Positions 34,158-46,009 of a DNA stretch of 64,000 nucleotides are shown here, in pieces. Numbering within the stretch: the first letter of the stretch is position 1; each line of letters begins with the position of its first letter. Under the pieces are notes generated by a model. The model ran no database searches and was not told the DNA's origin. It saw nothing but the letters and a program-made list of their open reading frames with translations. The DNA is from Sipunculus nudus (taxonomy: Eukaryota > Annelida > Sipuncula > Golfingiida > Sipunculidae). Made by a program: the position numbers and the translations under genes. The stretch is taken from assembly GCA_026874595.1 (NCBI GenBank), contig CM049310.1, positions 47,815,058 through 47,879,057 on the forward strand, given 5' to 3'.

Positions 34158-35390
34158 CAAATTTTCTCAAAGTTGTGCAAACCTCGCATTTGCTCTTTCG
34201 AATCATTATTTGTGGAGTTTACCTAAGAGAAAACGGCAAATGAAGCTGTTTTAATAATGCATAATGCACACTATGCTATATTTGACCCTATTTTCATTTG
34301 ATTATAGGAATAACGCAGCATATGATAACTGTCAGTTATTATTATCGACAAATTTCTCACATAGCTAGTTCTTAACAAAAATGATTTGAGAAACATCCCA
34401 TATGTTAAAAGTTTTGATAATATTTTAATTTTAAAAAGTACAAACATTTAATGCAGAACTATTCCTGAAAAAATTGATATACAGGAGTTATACAATTTAA
34501 TTACCCTCAATTCATTATATATATAATTTAACATGCGATTTGCCATATATGTATCTTAGGATGAATTGAAGCTCCATCCCAGTATGTTGCACCTGTATTG
34601 ACATTGCTGTTGACCATCACATACTGTACACACAAATATGCATGCACACATAAACACAGTTATATACTTAACCATATAAAAATGTTAGGCTAAATCACTT
34701 AAATTACTGTCTTGTCTGACATATTCATGCATCTCTGTGCAGGCTTACGTGTTTACGTCAGATATATGTTATATATTACATCATTTCAAGAAGTAGGAAC
34801 TTATCTTTAATTTTTCTATTGGAAATAATCTTATCCATCAATCATCAGGCCCTTTCAGGGCTAAGACTGAATTCCATTTATCTTTCAATCCAATGAGCCT
34901 GTTGTAAAAGATTGACAGTTTTCGTGGTGCCCGGAGCTATTATCTTTACACAGGAATGACCATCAGTAAACAAATAGACATTACAAACAGCCTAAATATG
35001 ACACAAAATATGGCATTTTTTCAATTTATAGTTAAACAAGGATCTAAATATAAATATATTGTAAACAAATTACACTTTGTTCCGTCACACTGCTGTCGAC
35101 CGGGATTGCCAACAATTACTGATTTCTGAGGAATTTAGCACAAATGTCTGCTTTTACGTTTGTAGCCGATATGTTGCCAGGGCCAACGTAAGAGGTCAAT
35201 GTGAGTGAAGGCTAATCATTTTTATTTGTTAACGTTCAGCAACCGCACCGGTTTGAATCTTGATCACATGATAGAACAACTCTTGACGTTTTTCTCTTTC
35301 ATTTAAGTACATACATATATGATGGTCAGTAAAATCATAAAGCCGTGACAACTCCCAGGTGTTTCCGGCCGATACTGGAGTTTAAAGGCT
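34158..35390. other. Intron stretch without recognised content
   Basis: I see no exon, terminal repeat or array before the minisatellite begins. Confidence 0.4.
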
Positions 35391-36920
35391 TAAGCAGGAC
35401 TACATGACTTGAAAAAAAACACTTTATTTAAGCATGACTACATGACCAGAAGGATGCTTCTTTTTCTTTTGAACAGGATTACATGACCAGTAGGATGCTT
35501 CATTTTCTTATGAACAGGATAACATGACCAGAAGGATGCTTCTCTTGAACAGGATTACATGATCAGAAGAGTGCTTCTTTTGAACAGGATTACATGACCA
35601 GGAGGATGCTTCTTTTAAAAAGGATTACATGACCAGGAGGATGCTTCTTTTGAACAGAATGACATGACCAGGAGGATGCTTCTTTTGAACAGGATGACAT
35701 GACCAGGAGGATGCTTCTTTTGAACAGGATTACATGATCAGAAGAGTGCTTCTTTTGAACAGGATTACATGATCAGAAGAGTGCTTCTTTTGAACAGGAT
35801 TACATGATCAGAAGAGTGCTTCTTTTGAACAGGATTACATGATCAGAAGAGTGCTTCTTTTGAACAGGATTACATGATCAGAAGAGTGCTTCTTTTGAAC
35901 AGGATTACATGACCAGAAGGATGCTTCTTTTGAACAGGATTACATGATCAGAAGAGTGCTTCTTTTGAACAGGATTACATGATCAGAAGAGTGCTTCTTT
36001 TGAACAGGATTACATGATCAGAAGAGTGCTTCTTTTGAACAGGATTACATGACCAGGAGGATTCTTCTTTTAAAAAGGATTACATGACCAGGAGGATGCT
36101 TCTTTTGAACAGAATGACATGACCAGGAGGATGCTTCTTTTGAACAGGATTACATGACCAGAAGGATGCTTCTATTGAACAGGATTACATGATCAGAAGA
36201 GTGCTTCTTTTGAACAGGATTACATGATCAGAAGAGTGCTTCTTTTGAACAGGATTACATGATCAGAAGAGTGCTTCTTTTGAACAGGATTACATGACCA
36301 GGAGGATGCTTCTTTTAAAAAGGATTACATGACCAGGAGGATGCTTCTTTTGAACAGAATGACATGACCAGAAGGATGCTTCTTTTGAACAGGATTACAT
36401 GACCAGGAGGATGCTTCTTTTAAAAAGGATTACATGACCAGGAGGATGCTTCTTTTGAACAGAATGACATGGCCAGGAGGATGCTTCTTTTGGACAGGAT
36501 AACATGACCAGAAGGATGCTTCTTTTGGACAGGATAACATGCCTTAAGGATGCTTCTTTTGAACAGGATTACATGATCAGAAGAGTTCTTCTTTTGAACA
36601 GGATTACATGATCAGAAGAGTGCTTCTTTTGAACAGGATTACATGACCAGAAGAGTGCTTATTTTTCTTTTGAACAGGATTACATGACCAGAAGGATGCT
36701 ACTTTTGAACAGGATAACATGACCAGAAGGATGCTTCTTTTGAATAGGATAACATTGACAGAAGGATACTTCTTTTGAACAGGATAACATGACCAGAAGG
36801 ATGCTTCTTTTGAACAGGATTACATGATCAGAAGGATGCTTATTTTTCTTTTGAACAGGATTACATGACCAGAAGGATGCTACTTTTGAACAGGACTACA
36901 AAACCTAAAGGATGCTTTGG
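35391..36920 (+). repeat. 35-bp minisatellite with higher-order organisation
   Basis: About 43 head-to-tail copies of a 35-bp unit are present. They come in two main versions: 'gaacaggattacatgaccag' followed by (a/g)aggatgcttctttt, and 'gaacaggattacatgatcag' followed by aagagtgcttctttt. Variants begin aaaaaggatt or gaacagaatg. Edge copies are degenerate and some carry a 'tttttctttt' insertion. A block of seven units (about 245 bp) repeats between about 35.90 and 36.39 kb. It lies in the ACOX intron just upstream of the 37.2-kb exon (toward lower coordinates). 35 is not a multiple of three and the units are not coding. Confidence 0.95.
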
Positions 36921-37160
36921 TTCACAGAAAGACCACTGCAGGATGAAGATAATCAATGCAGACACATTCGTCTTATTCAGATTGAACCTCACTGGAAAGC
37001 ATAAAGACACATGACAAACCATTATCACTCCTGGTCCTTATATTTAATCATGAAACACTTCGACAAAACAGCATTTAAATGACTGAAATTTAAAATATGA
37101 AATAATTCAGGACCTCTCTCTTTGCATCAAAAGAATTTGGTAAATATTTATACAACTTGC

Positions 37161-37268
37161 AGTTTCCGGGCCACCATTTAATGGATGAGATTGTTGGGCT
37201 GTTCAACACAAAGGTCTCTGTACTTGGATCGTAGGTTGCAGTTGTCTCCAGACCGCGGATGAAAGTAC
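37161..37268 (-). CDS. ACOX1: ACOX exon, middle beta-domain ([10 protein letters not shown]...IKWWPG)
   Basis: This 108-nt exon completes a Gly codon and reads [20 protein letters not shown], then [15 protein letters not shown]. This is the highly conserved ACOX middle domain that contributes to the FAD and substrate pockets. The acceptor CATTTTCAG is canonical. The 3' boundary is best placed at AACT|GCAAGT, a GC donor. That choice leaves one base (T), and the next exon starts with TG, which restores the Leu of the family motif 'GxLGK'. A GT alternative four bases further (GCAA|GTTGTA) would break this phase. Confidence 0.88.
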
Positions 37269-37474
37269 CTGAAAATGTCAAGTATAATACACTTTTAAAA
37301 TACCACCTTTAGTCTTAGCGGTCTATAAGTATAATACACTTTTGAAATACCACCTTTAGTCTAAGCTTAAATATTTTTTACAGTAAAATGCAAATTTAAC
37401 ATATAGTCTCCATTACAGTTAGATATTAAGCAATTTACATACATAACAGGATGATGCATTTTTAAATCCCTATA

Positions 37475-37850
37475 CAGTGAAACTCCTACTTGCGGACAAC
37501 TCAGTAAGGCGGACTACTCACTAATGCGGTTACTAAATCTCAGTCCCTTCATATTTGCCTCTATATTATGTTTAACGTAAACTCAGTAAAGCGGACAACT
37601 CACTTCCCCGGACGACGGACAAACTTTCCCGTCCCGCCTGCGTATCCAGTACATATTACGAACCCTCTAAAGCGGACACACATCGCGAGTTCTATTTTTG
37701 TTCAAATATGTGCCGGGAGATTGCACTCAGAGGTCATGACCTCGTATGACCTGTTTTGGTCAAAGCGACAGCCCAAGGACAATCGTAAATGGTGAAACAT
37801 CGTGATGTTACATATGAATATAAAGTCGAAATCGTTATTTCTATAAATGT
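37475..37850 (+). mobile_element. pogo/Tigger-like 5' end
   Basis: After a TATA flank the sequence starts 'cagtgaaactcctacttgcg' and repeats 'gcggacaactca' phrases, typical of pogo-group terminal regions. Near 37790 a short frame begins MVKHRDVTYEYKVEIVI, which resembles the start of a CENP-B-type helix-turn-helix ('..LT..EK.EI..'), and then stops. No transposase follows, so this is a 5' fragment. Confidence 0.45.
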
Positions 37851-38766
37851 GTAGATATCACAATCATTACTTTATTAAGATTGGCCGGTCAATCAGAAAA
37901 AAAACTTTCATTTAACAAGACCACCATCAAAGACTAAAGTCTGCACTCTGTTAAGGTGAATGCGTTTTTAATATGACAGCCTTCTTGGTCTGGACATTAT
38001 CCTGATGGTGAAATGAAATCTACAGTGTAAAGTGTAAAAGTTGACAATATGGCAGAATAAGTTCTCAAAGATGTTTCTAAAAGCAACCTTTTTTTCTAAT
38101 TTCTGTCACATACCAGATGTGTAAAATGTAATGTTTGTCTTACCAGTAATTAGCTCTTGGATTTAATATTTGTCTTATTGAGCATTCCTTCATTTGATGA
38201 AGAAGAAAAGAGGAAACTAACCTTATGTGATAATTTTCTTTGCATTTAAAACAGCACGACTGGGGTTAATATGAATTAAAGAGATAAATAAGATTAATGT
38301 TTAATACATTTCCAACAGGAATAAACTGCAAGATGCTGTACAATAATTAAAACTGAACAAAATTCTCCAAAGGAAAAGTGTAAATAAGAAAACTGTAAAA
38401 ACATGAAATTACTGCTAATCTGTAGTATTTTGTAATATGTACATCAAATATCAAGATACAAGGAAGCGGAAAGCCTAAGCAGACATTGGGCAAAAACTAG
38501 TACAATGTATAAAGGAAAGATAATGTAAAGATTTACTCAAGCTTAAGCATGTTCCCCTTATAATTTATGTTATTTGATATAGAAAGATGCTGGTGATAGT
38601 GTTTCCTTCTACAATATCATTTATTTGTTATGGACTGGTGGTGGTAATATTGTTTTCTTGTAAATATTGCTTATTTGTTACGGACTGGTGCCGGTGATAG
38701 TGTTTCCTTATGCAACATTGTTTATTTGTTAGATCACTTTTGCTGGCCACTTTGATATCAACTCAT
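37851..38766. repeat. Intron with a ~58-bp triplet repeat
   Basis: At about 38576-38720 three imperfect copies carry 'ttatttgttatggactggtg' and 'tagtgtttcctt', directly beside the decayed ACOX exon. Otherwise the stretch is plain AT-rich intron. Confidence 0.5.
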
Positions 38767-38899
38767 CATGACCCAGTTTTGTCTGTGCATATGTTCCCAT
38801 CAATTCATAGTTTTGAGCTTTAGGCAGCCATTTTTCTTTTTGTTCTTCATTTGCCTGGCCCTGTATAGTGGGGAGGAACATGGAGGTGTGGAGATCAAG
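38767..38899 (-). pseudogene. Decayed duplicate of an ACOX exon inside an intron
   Basis: The minus strand reads LDLHTSMFLPTIQGQANEEQ, then KEKWLPKAQNYELMGTYAQT and KLGHD. It is clearly homologous to the functional exon at 44296-44456 (RAKNYEIIGTFAQTEIGHG) and closer to the canonical ACOX1 consensus. It looks dead: the conserved QTE Glu is Lys and the GHG Gly is Asp. The position of the donor GT reads AT (CATG|ATGAG), an in-frame TGA lies just upstream, and no upstream AG gives the phase needed to join the 49-kb exon. It lies between the exons at 44.3 and 37.2 kb, so it is a remnant of a tandem exon duplication or of a mutually exclusive exon. Immediately downstream, 38576-38720 holds three short ~58-bp tandem copies. 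Confidence 0.75.
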
Positions 38900-41320
38900 G
38901 GTGATGCCTCATAAGGTAAACCAAGCCTGCAGTATTTAAACATCACCATGATTATCCACAGTGTAGCAGGAATAGAACATTTCGGCATTACAGGCGTGCA
39001 TGTGTGATGACCGAACTTAAGCGAAAGGTGAAAGGTCACAAAAACCAAAACAGACTACATGTGTCAGACCCAGCAGATATACTGCTTATATAAGTAACTT
39101 ATTTCTTTGGGTTCAACATTGCTTGTCCCCGACATTGTCATGATACATTGAGCCAGCTGGTCTGTAAAACAAGTGACCTATGGGTCATGTCGCCCAGCTG
39201 ACTTGAACAGTCTGTAATGTTAAAATTTTGCAATGCTAAAATCACACAAAAAAAACGCGCAATTTCAAAATATAGGTCACAGAAGCCTAATTTATGGTAT
39301 TCACCAAGATTTACTAAGCATCTAGCTCAATATTAAGTTAGATGTTTATAGGTCAAGCAGTTACATTTGTGCCTTGTTAACAAATGGCCAGCATTTCTGA
39401 GTACAATCAGGGGACCCATGGGTCACTCTGCTCAGCTGAAGCTTGGCAGTTTACATATTTGTTTCTTTAGATCTAGTTTTTTTATAATAAATTATTAAAT
39501 AATACCAATAGCTTCCACAGTCCACAGGTGCAAGGACTTGATGGTGTGTGTGTGCGGGGTGTGTGTGTGTATTTGGGGGGTGGGGTCGGAGAGGGGTGGA
39601 ATGTCGGGAGTTACAACATCTCTGTATGTACACTTAGGATAATCATGGAATTCAATAATGCTTACAGGATAAAAAGTGACCACAGTGACCATAACATATT
39701 AGGAACCCTGACATAGCTGACTTCCAGTGACCATGAGTGGGCTGCCTGCATCTGGACAATGCAAGTGACTACAATAGAGCCTCAAGAAAAAATTAAATAT
39801 CTAGCCTAATTTTCAAGTTTTTATTTTTTTTTAATTTCAGAATTAAACAAATTAAATTTGTTCACATGCTGTATAATTAAATCAACATTACTTACAGGAA
39901 AAAAGCATGCCATGGTCAAAGTTTGGCAGATTTAAGGTACTGATTTTATTTACTTAAAAGATTTCCAAAATTCAGATCTAATTTTGGGTATACAATTGAA
40001 TCTTTAATAATTATACAAAGTTATAAACTTGGAAAAAAAGTCTCTAGCTTCAATAATTTTCATGTGAAGTAAGCAAATATTTTTCCTGATATTTTTACAA
40101 AGTCTATTATGATCAGGCTTATAACTTAGAGAAATTACACTTAACGGACTTAATTTCTGACATATATTTTGTCAGGGTTGCCAACTCGCAGGTTCTCTCA
40201 TCAAACTCGAACTCAAGGCAGATTTTATAACATAGCAGTACAGGTTCGGACCATGCACATACGCTATGCATATCAAAACAGCAGGCTACTGGGGAACTCA
40301 CTCTGGACTCGAGACCAGAGCCCAGAGACTTGGGAACCTTTTCAGTGCCATCCCGTACTCTTTTACATTCTAGAGGCGTGAGTGAGGACCTTAACGAAAC
40401 AGGGGTTGCAAAGCTGGTGCTGATATATCGCTATCTGGTCCAGTCAGAGTAAAAGTGTGTTTCTTGTTAACGCTTAAAATGGATATAATCCAAAGACTAC
40501 TATACGCTAAACAATAAATAATACCTTGCTGGAAAGCTCACACAAGACTTTATCAGTAATACCAATTGTGACGTAATCACGAATTATAATTAACTTGTAA
40601 TGTGAAATAAACTCAGAATATACCATGGGGATTTTAATTTATCAACTGAAAAATGATTACTGACTGGAAAATGAAATAAGGTAAGGTATCTTGGCATATA
40701 TGCACATAAAGAGAACAGAGGGGCTCACCTTATAATTTATTATTCTAAGAAATATAAATAACGACCTGATTGCAAATGAAGAAATATACTTGAACAGAAA
40801 ACACTCTATCTCTCTGTATATATATCCATATGGGATAGTGAGCAGGGGTCGAGGGGAGGCCATCAGCCTCATCGCGCAGACGCTGGGCTTGGTGGCCCCT
40901 TACGCAATCAGACCGGAGGGACCAGAACTAATAAATAACGGCTGGACGTCAAGTGTACGCCTAGACCTGTATGTATATGTGTGTACTCTGAAACAATATA
41001 GAAAATATATATGAGAATACTTCTGGTAAATATTAAGAAAAACAGAAATTTGGTTTTGATATTAGGCAATCCTGAAATGTAATAATAGGTTTTAATGGAA
41101 ATTTGAGCTTTTACTTTAATTTCTCAAAGGGATGAAGTCGTAGTGACCAAGTTTTTGGTTTGGTAGGAGATTTTAGGGACATCTAATAGTATGCCAAATT
41201 TTGAATTCGTAGGTCTAATGATTTCAAAACGTGTCAGTTTAACAGACAGACGGATGGCACAACAAGCGGATGACGGACAACGGACCACGACTATAACTCA
41301 GATGACTTATTGATGACTTA
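38900..41320. repeat. Pearl-like ends and dispersed repeat copies
   Basis: 5' termini occur at about 39171 ('aagtgacctatgggtcatg') and 39413 ('ggacccatgggtcactctg'), each followed by (C)CAGCTGA. Positions 39790-40160 match 480-900 and 18560-18840. A GACAGACGGA tract and 'tataactcagatgacttat' close a possible element near 41240-41305. No coding segment. Confidence 0.5.
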
Positions 41321-43600
41321 TAAGTGGTTTAGATTTTAGGCAGCCCTGAAGTGTGATAATAGGTTTTTAATGCAAATTTTGAGGTTTTTCCTTAATTTCT
41401 CGAAGTTACAAGGTCAGTAATCTGTTTTGTAGGAGATTTTTGGAACATCTAACTTTATGCTGAATTTTGGATTCAAGGTGTAACGGTATCAGAACGTGCC
41501 AGTCTTACTGAATTATAGTCTAATAATCAAAACCAGATACCGTTTTTGACGTAACAAGCGCCCCCGCTCTCAAAACTTTTTTTCAAAATATTTTCCGAAT
41601 GTTTTCATACCCTAAAAAGCGGCCTTGCCAATGCGATAAATGCAGAAACGCTGATCAGAAACTCATATAGGACACGCCCTTCGAGATCAATTTCATTGCT
41701 TACATTTTCAGATGAGAAAGATTCTCTGTCAACATTTTGTGTGTATTTGTTTTTATTTCCAGTGAAGCCAACATGTTTAAACTGATATTCACTGACGATC
41801 TGTTGACTTGTGAGGTGATACATCATATACCGAAAGGACCAGGAGACAATTCTTATTTTAACATTTCTGAGAAACTAGGCAGTCGGACGTCAGCTGTTAA
41901 TTGCCGAATAACTGACACAGTTTTCATGTGTCAAAAGAATCAAAAGTTTATGTAGCCTGGAAGGTGCTGGCACATTTCAACCTTAGGAACTTTTTTATAA
42001 CGATTTTTTTTCAGTTTTATCTGGCCAAACTGTCATATTTTGACGTAACACTCGGCAAAAGTTAGTGAACTGGTGTGCCCTATACTACGCACTTTTCCTC
42101 AAAATCAATGCAACCGGCCATCATGCTGATAAGTACATGCGAGAACACTGAAATTCCCTTCCATGGATGGTACAGATCGTTTAGATATTTTTAGGACGAT
42201 ATCAGTGTAAATGTAGTGCTGTTCTATGTTAAAATTTGTCAGCTCCCTCGAACGATAATTACTGGAAAAAACGCCAAATGCACATCAATTATGTTCACAA
42301 ATGGTTTGAGGATTTTTCTCAACAATTTTGAGAAGGAAAGCTGTATACTTGACTGAATTCTTCCTAAACTCACTTTATTATTATCCTTTTGTCTACTGAC
42401 GGCTATCAACCATCGTGCAGCCTTCTGACCATGCATGCATAAAATTAAGCGGTACGGCCTTTTCACAATAGGTTCCGTGCATGCAGCCAATATTCCGCTT
42501 TGGCCATAAGTAGGTGTTTATCTTAAAGGCGCCCGATCACCTACTATTTGAAAAAGAATTTATGTGATTTCTGGCTTCCTCTGTGTATATATACTAATGA
42601 TCTAAGGGTAATTCTGGTCATGAAAAGTTCTCATAGCGCCTCCGTGGATGATCCGCTTGGCGAATGTTGTCATGAGCTCCAGAAGTACATTCGAACCGGC
42701 CTTTTCTACCTCCTTATAATAGAGATATAAATGACTCGGTTCCAGTCAAGACACAAGTAAGCCACTAAACTAGTGTCCTTCTATTGCTCTGCACCAGTAT
42801 GTCTGTTATTGGACGCCATTTTTTTCCAAGAATTTTAAAAAACGGAAGCGTCGTTTGGCATGCGCAAGGAATCATCCCTAGCATCCAGAGGTGAATCTAG
42901 CATGCATATCGTCCTTTCACAGACAAGCAAAAGTCGATTAAAATGTTGTTAACTAATCTTAATTGGGGTCTGCCGGGTCTGTGCAAGGAAGACATCCATG
43001 GCGTCCAATAACAGATGTACTCGTGCAGAGCAGTAGCGGCACCTGGCATCTGTTGGATAGACTAAAACAATGGCAAGCAGAAGGATCGAGATCTGGGAAG
43101 TCCATTATGGGTTGTAATATAAGACTGTAAACAGTTTCAGATACCGTGGCAAGTAATATATTCTATCTAAACCTGTTTAAAATATCCACGGATGGAAAAT
43201 GATGTATCGTTTACACACTTTTGTCACTTTTTCATCGAAAATTTAGGTTTTGGAAACTAATTTTGCGGGACCTATTTTCCTTCTCAAAAAAGGAATGCCT
43301 TTTCCAAGGCTGAAGTAGCTTAGTCACTTCAGTCTTGAGCGAAACTAGGTTAAGGTATGATTTTTAAGAGGACTATGGGGAAACTTTTAGGTGTTAATTC
43401 ATGGGAAATATCCTTTTACTAGCCAATATTTATGGGCTTGGGATGCCTGACATAATTTCACGCCCTCAAAATCATCAAGCAAGGTAGGGAAATTACTGGA
43501 TCTACCATTGCTTTTCAGGTGAAAATCGCTCTTAAGGAGAGCCCTAAAATATCTATGAGGGGCGCTGTTTATGGGAGGGGTGCTTATTACGTCGAATACC
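41321..43600. other. Intron stretch without recognised gene
   Basis: Positions 41330-41520 are a fragment of the pearl-like 3' region. The rest, including the more complex 42.5-43.1 kb, gives no phased exon or domain. Confidence 0.4.
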
Positions 43601-43880
43601 ACAAGTAGTTTTAATTTTAGGCATCTTGAAGTGTAACAATGGGATTTTTATATAAAATTGAGGTTTTTCCTTAATATCTCAAAGGAACAAAGTCGTATTG
43701 ACCCAATTTTCAGTATGGTAGGATATTTTGGGGACATCTAACTGTATGCTGAATTTCGGATTCATAGGTCTAATGGTTTCAAAACGTGCCAGTTTAATGG
43801 ACGCATTGACAGATGGAGGAACAGATGACGGACAAAGGACCATCACTATAGCTCAGTTGACTTATAGTCAGCTGAGCTAA
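43601..43880 (+). repeat. Pearl/HINE-like 3' end with perfect-stem hairpin
   Basis: After an AT-rich lead and a short GACAGATGG/GACGGAC tract, positions 43850-43878 form AGCTCAGTTGACT-TAT-AGTCAGCTGAGCT. This is a 13-bp stem (one G-T-type mismatch) with a 3-base loop, followed by AATTAA. Partial copies of this region lie at 41.05-41.31, 47.05-47.33 and 27.75-27.96 kb. Confidence 0.6.
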
Positions 43881-43927
43881 TTAATTGCTTCATTGCTTTT
43901 TAGCTAATAAAATTCAAGTTTCCAGAG

Positions 43928-44260
43928 CATAAAGAACTCAGGTAAGCCCCCAGAAGGCCAGGCAACTCAGGTTAGCCCCAATGACCCAGGCAAATCAGGT
44001 AAGCCCCCCACAGCCCAGGTAACTCAGGTAAGCCCCCACAGCGCCCGTAACTCAGGTAAGCCCCCACAGCCCAGGTAACTCAGGTAAGCCCCCATAGCCC
44101 AGGCAACTCAGGTAAGCCCCCACAGCCCAGGCACCTCAGGTAAGCCCTCACAGCAAAGGCAACTCAGGTAAGCATCCAGTGCATAAGGAACACCGGTAAG
44201 CCCCCATAACACAGGCAACTCGGGTAATCCCCCCAAAGCACAGGCAACTCTGGTTAAGCA
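43928..44260 (+). repeat. 28-bp minisatellite rich in splice-donor consensus
   Basis: About ten copies of a 28-bp unit of the form CAGGCAACTCAGGTAAGCCCCCACAGCC (shown as CAGG, CAACTCAGGTAAGCCCCCA, CAGCC). Each unit contains CAG|GTAAGC, a near-perfect 5' splice site, on the plus strand (opposite the ACOX gene). The array ends about 40 bp from the 44296 exon boundary. Its minus-strand translation gives a Leu/Pro/Gly-rich repeat that is intronic, not part of ACOX. Confidence 0.85.
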
Positions 44261-44295
44261 TGTTAAACTCCAGGCTAAACCATGCAAGATCATAC

Positions 44296-44456
44296 CATGT
44301 CCAATTTCTGTTTGTGCAAAAGTTCCAATAATTTCATAGTTTTTAGCTCTATGTAGAAATTTTGCAGCTTGTTCTCGAGTAGATTGACTCTCTAGATATG
44401 GCAAGGACATGGCTGCTTGTTGACCAAGGGGGTAGCTCATTCTGGGAAAGGCCAGT
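44296..44456 (-). CDS. ACOX1: ACOX exon, end of alpha domain into FAD/substrate region
   Basis: This 161-nt exon completes a split Arg codon and reads LAFPRMSYPLGQQAAMSLPY, then REQAAKFLHRAKNYEIIGTF and AQTEIGHG. The TxAQTE(L/M/I)GHG stretch is the family hallmark at the start of the beta-domain. The acceptor follows a TTTTTTTAG pyrimidine tract and the donor is CATG|GTATGA. The part before KNYEIIGT diverges from the common 'MFLPTxxGQAxxEQ' pattern, whereas a decayed neighbouring copy at 38.8 kb keeps that pattern. A 28-bp minisatellite begins about 45 bp beyond its 3' splice end, within the next intron. Confidence 0.88.
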
Positions 44457-45360
44457 CTAAAAAAATAGATAAATTTATACAAGATAAAATCCTTACTACT
44501 GGATATATTTCTTGATATCCTACATATGCCCAGACAATTACCCCCCCCCCCCCCTTTAAAAATAGGTCCCCCATCTTCAGGAGCATATACTGACACTTGG
44601 TAAGCGACTATGGTTTCTTCCATATTTCAACTTGAAAAACAATATTTTTCACTAAATATGGGGGCCAATATGTTGAATCTCTCTTGAGAAAAGAGCATTA
44701 TTTTATTTACAGAAACGGAAAGGGAGGTCGCGCCACCAGTCTGGTTAACGAAAGGATTTTCCAAGATGGATAGACATGCCAAATTTAAGACCAATACCTA
44801 GAACCACTCCAGAGATATGAGCAATTTTCATCCAAAGCACATGTACAGATGGACACCACGGCAAAACGATTGCAGATGGCGCCAATAGTCTTGAGTACAA
44901 GATGGAGGAGCCCAAGATCTATGAATATGCACAATTTCAGGCCAATAAGGCAAATCACTCCTCATAAAAGAGAATTAATTTATCATATTGAAAAGGAAAG
45001 GTAGGTAGCGCCACCTGTCTAGTTCACGAGAACACTTTCCAAGATGGATGAACACGCCAAATTTCAGACCATACCTTGACCATCTTCTCAGATATGAGCA
45101 ATTTTCACCCAAAAATTTAAGATTGCAGATGGCGCCACCAGTCTTGAGTACAAGAGGGAGGAGTCCAAGATCTATGGATATGCACAATTTCAGGCCTATA
45201 CTGCGAATAACTCCCGAGAAAAAGGCATTTATTTACTTTACAAAGACAAAGGTAGGTGGCACCACCTGTTTTATGAGCAATCTTTCCAAGATGGATGAAC
45301 ATGCCAAATTTAAGAAATTTAAAGGTTCCTCCTTGAAATAACTTTGAATTTATCAGACTT
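44457..45360 (+). repeat. ~250-277-bp tandem array
   Basis: The phrase 'tccaagatggat(g)aacatgcc' recurs at about 44760, 45037 and 45287. It is accompanied by 'gcgccacc(a/t)gtct', 'agagatatgagcaatttt' and 'agatctatg(a/g)atatgcacaa'. A poly-C run lies at 44541-44554. The array resembles the core units at 13.8-14.6 kb. Confidence 0.65.
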
Positions 45361-46009
45361 GCATTAATTGACTAGTTTAAAATAATACAATGACCTTACC
45401 ATGAAAACACAACACCAAGCTGTTACAGTAGACTGCAGCACATAGGCCTCTTCCCGTCCTGACACTGTGCCAAGGTTATTTATAGAACTGACATCATCTT
45501 GGCTAATGGCCAACATCCAGGTACTGGCAAATCTAAGCAATTTGCCAATGGTACACAAAGTGCTGATTTTATACACAAAAGTGGTCCTTTCTTGAAATAA
45601 CTTTGAAATAAATTTTCCCAATACAAAATGCTTTTCAGCTGACTTTTTATAAAAATAAAGAAATCGGGAATATATGAAAAATTATTACAGATGCATACTG
45701 AATGCAAAATTATAATACAGATACATCTCACTGATGGCAAATTCTTGAATTAGGTTGAGTATAGATACCAATTATTATAATCCATGTGCAGCCATCTTTA
45801 TCAAGCCACAGAGAGCTGAATATCCATGATTGTAACATTGCCTGGTATGGTGAATAATTTGAATCATAAATCTAATTTTTTTAAAGTTTTAAAAATATTC
45901 TTGTCAATATTAACCACAGATAACCTGAAATCAAAATGTCCAGTGGCATGATGCGATACATGCTGATAAACTGGTGCCAGGTTAGATGTAACTGCTTCAC
46001 AGAGCTAAC
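45361..46009. other. Intron stretch without recognised content
   Basis: No exon or repeat boundary that I can support. Confidence 0.35.

Noticed and set aside
33945-34254. Overlapping Tyr/Ile-repeat proteins on both strands
   Set aside because: They are translations of a (TA)n microsatellite.
35391-36920. Possible CRISPR array because of regular ~35-bp repeats
   Set aside because: The units are directly adjacent with no unique spacers, vary among themselves, lie in a eukaryotic intron, and no cas genes are present.
44108-44295. Leu/Pro/Gly repeat protein fused to the ACOX exon
   Set aside because: The apparent fusion is read-through of the ACOX splice donor (GTATGA at 44295) into the 28-bp minisatellite.
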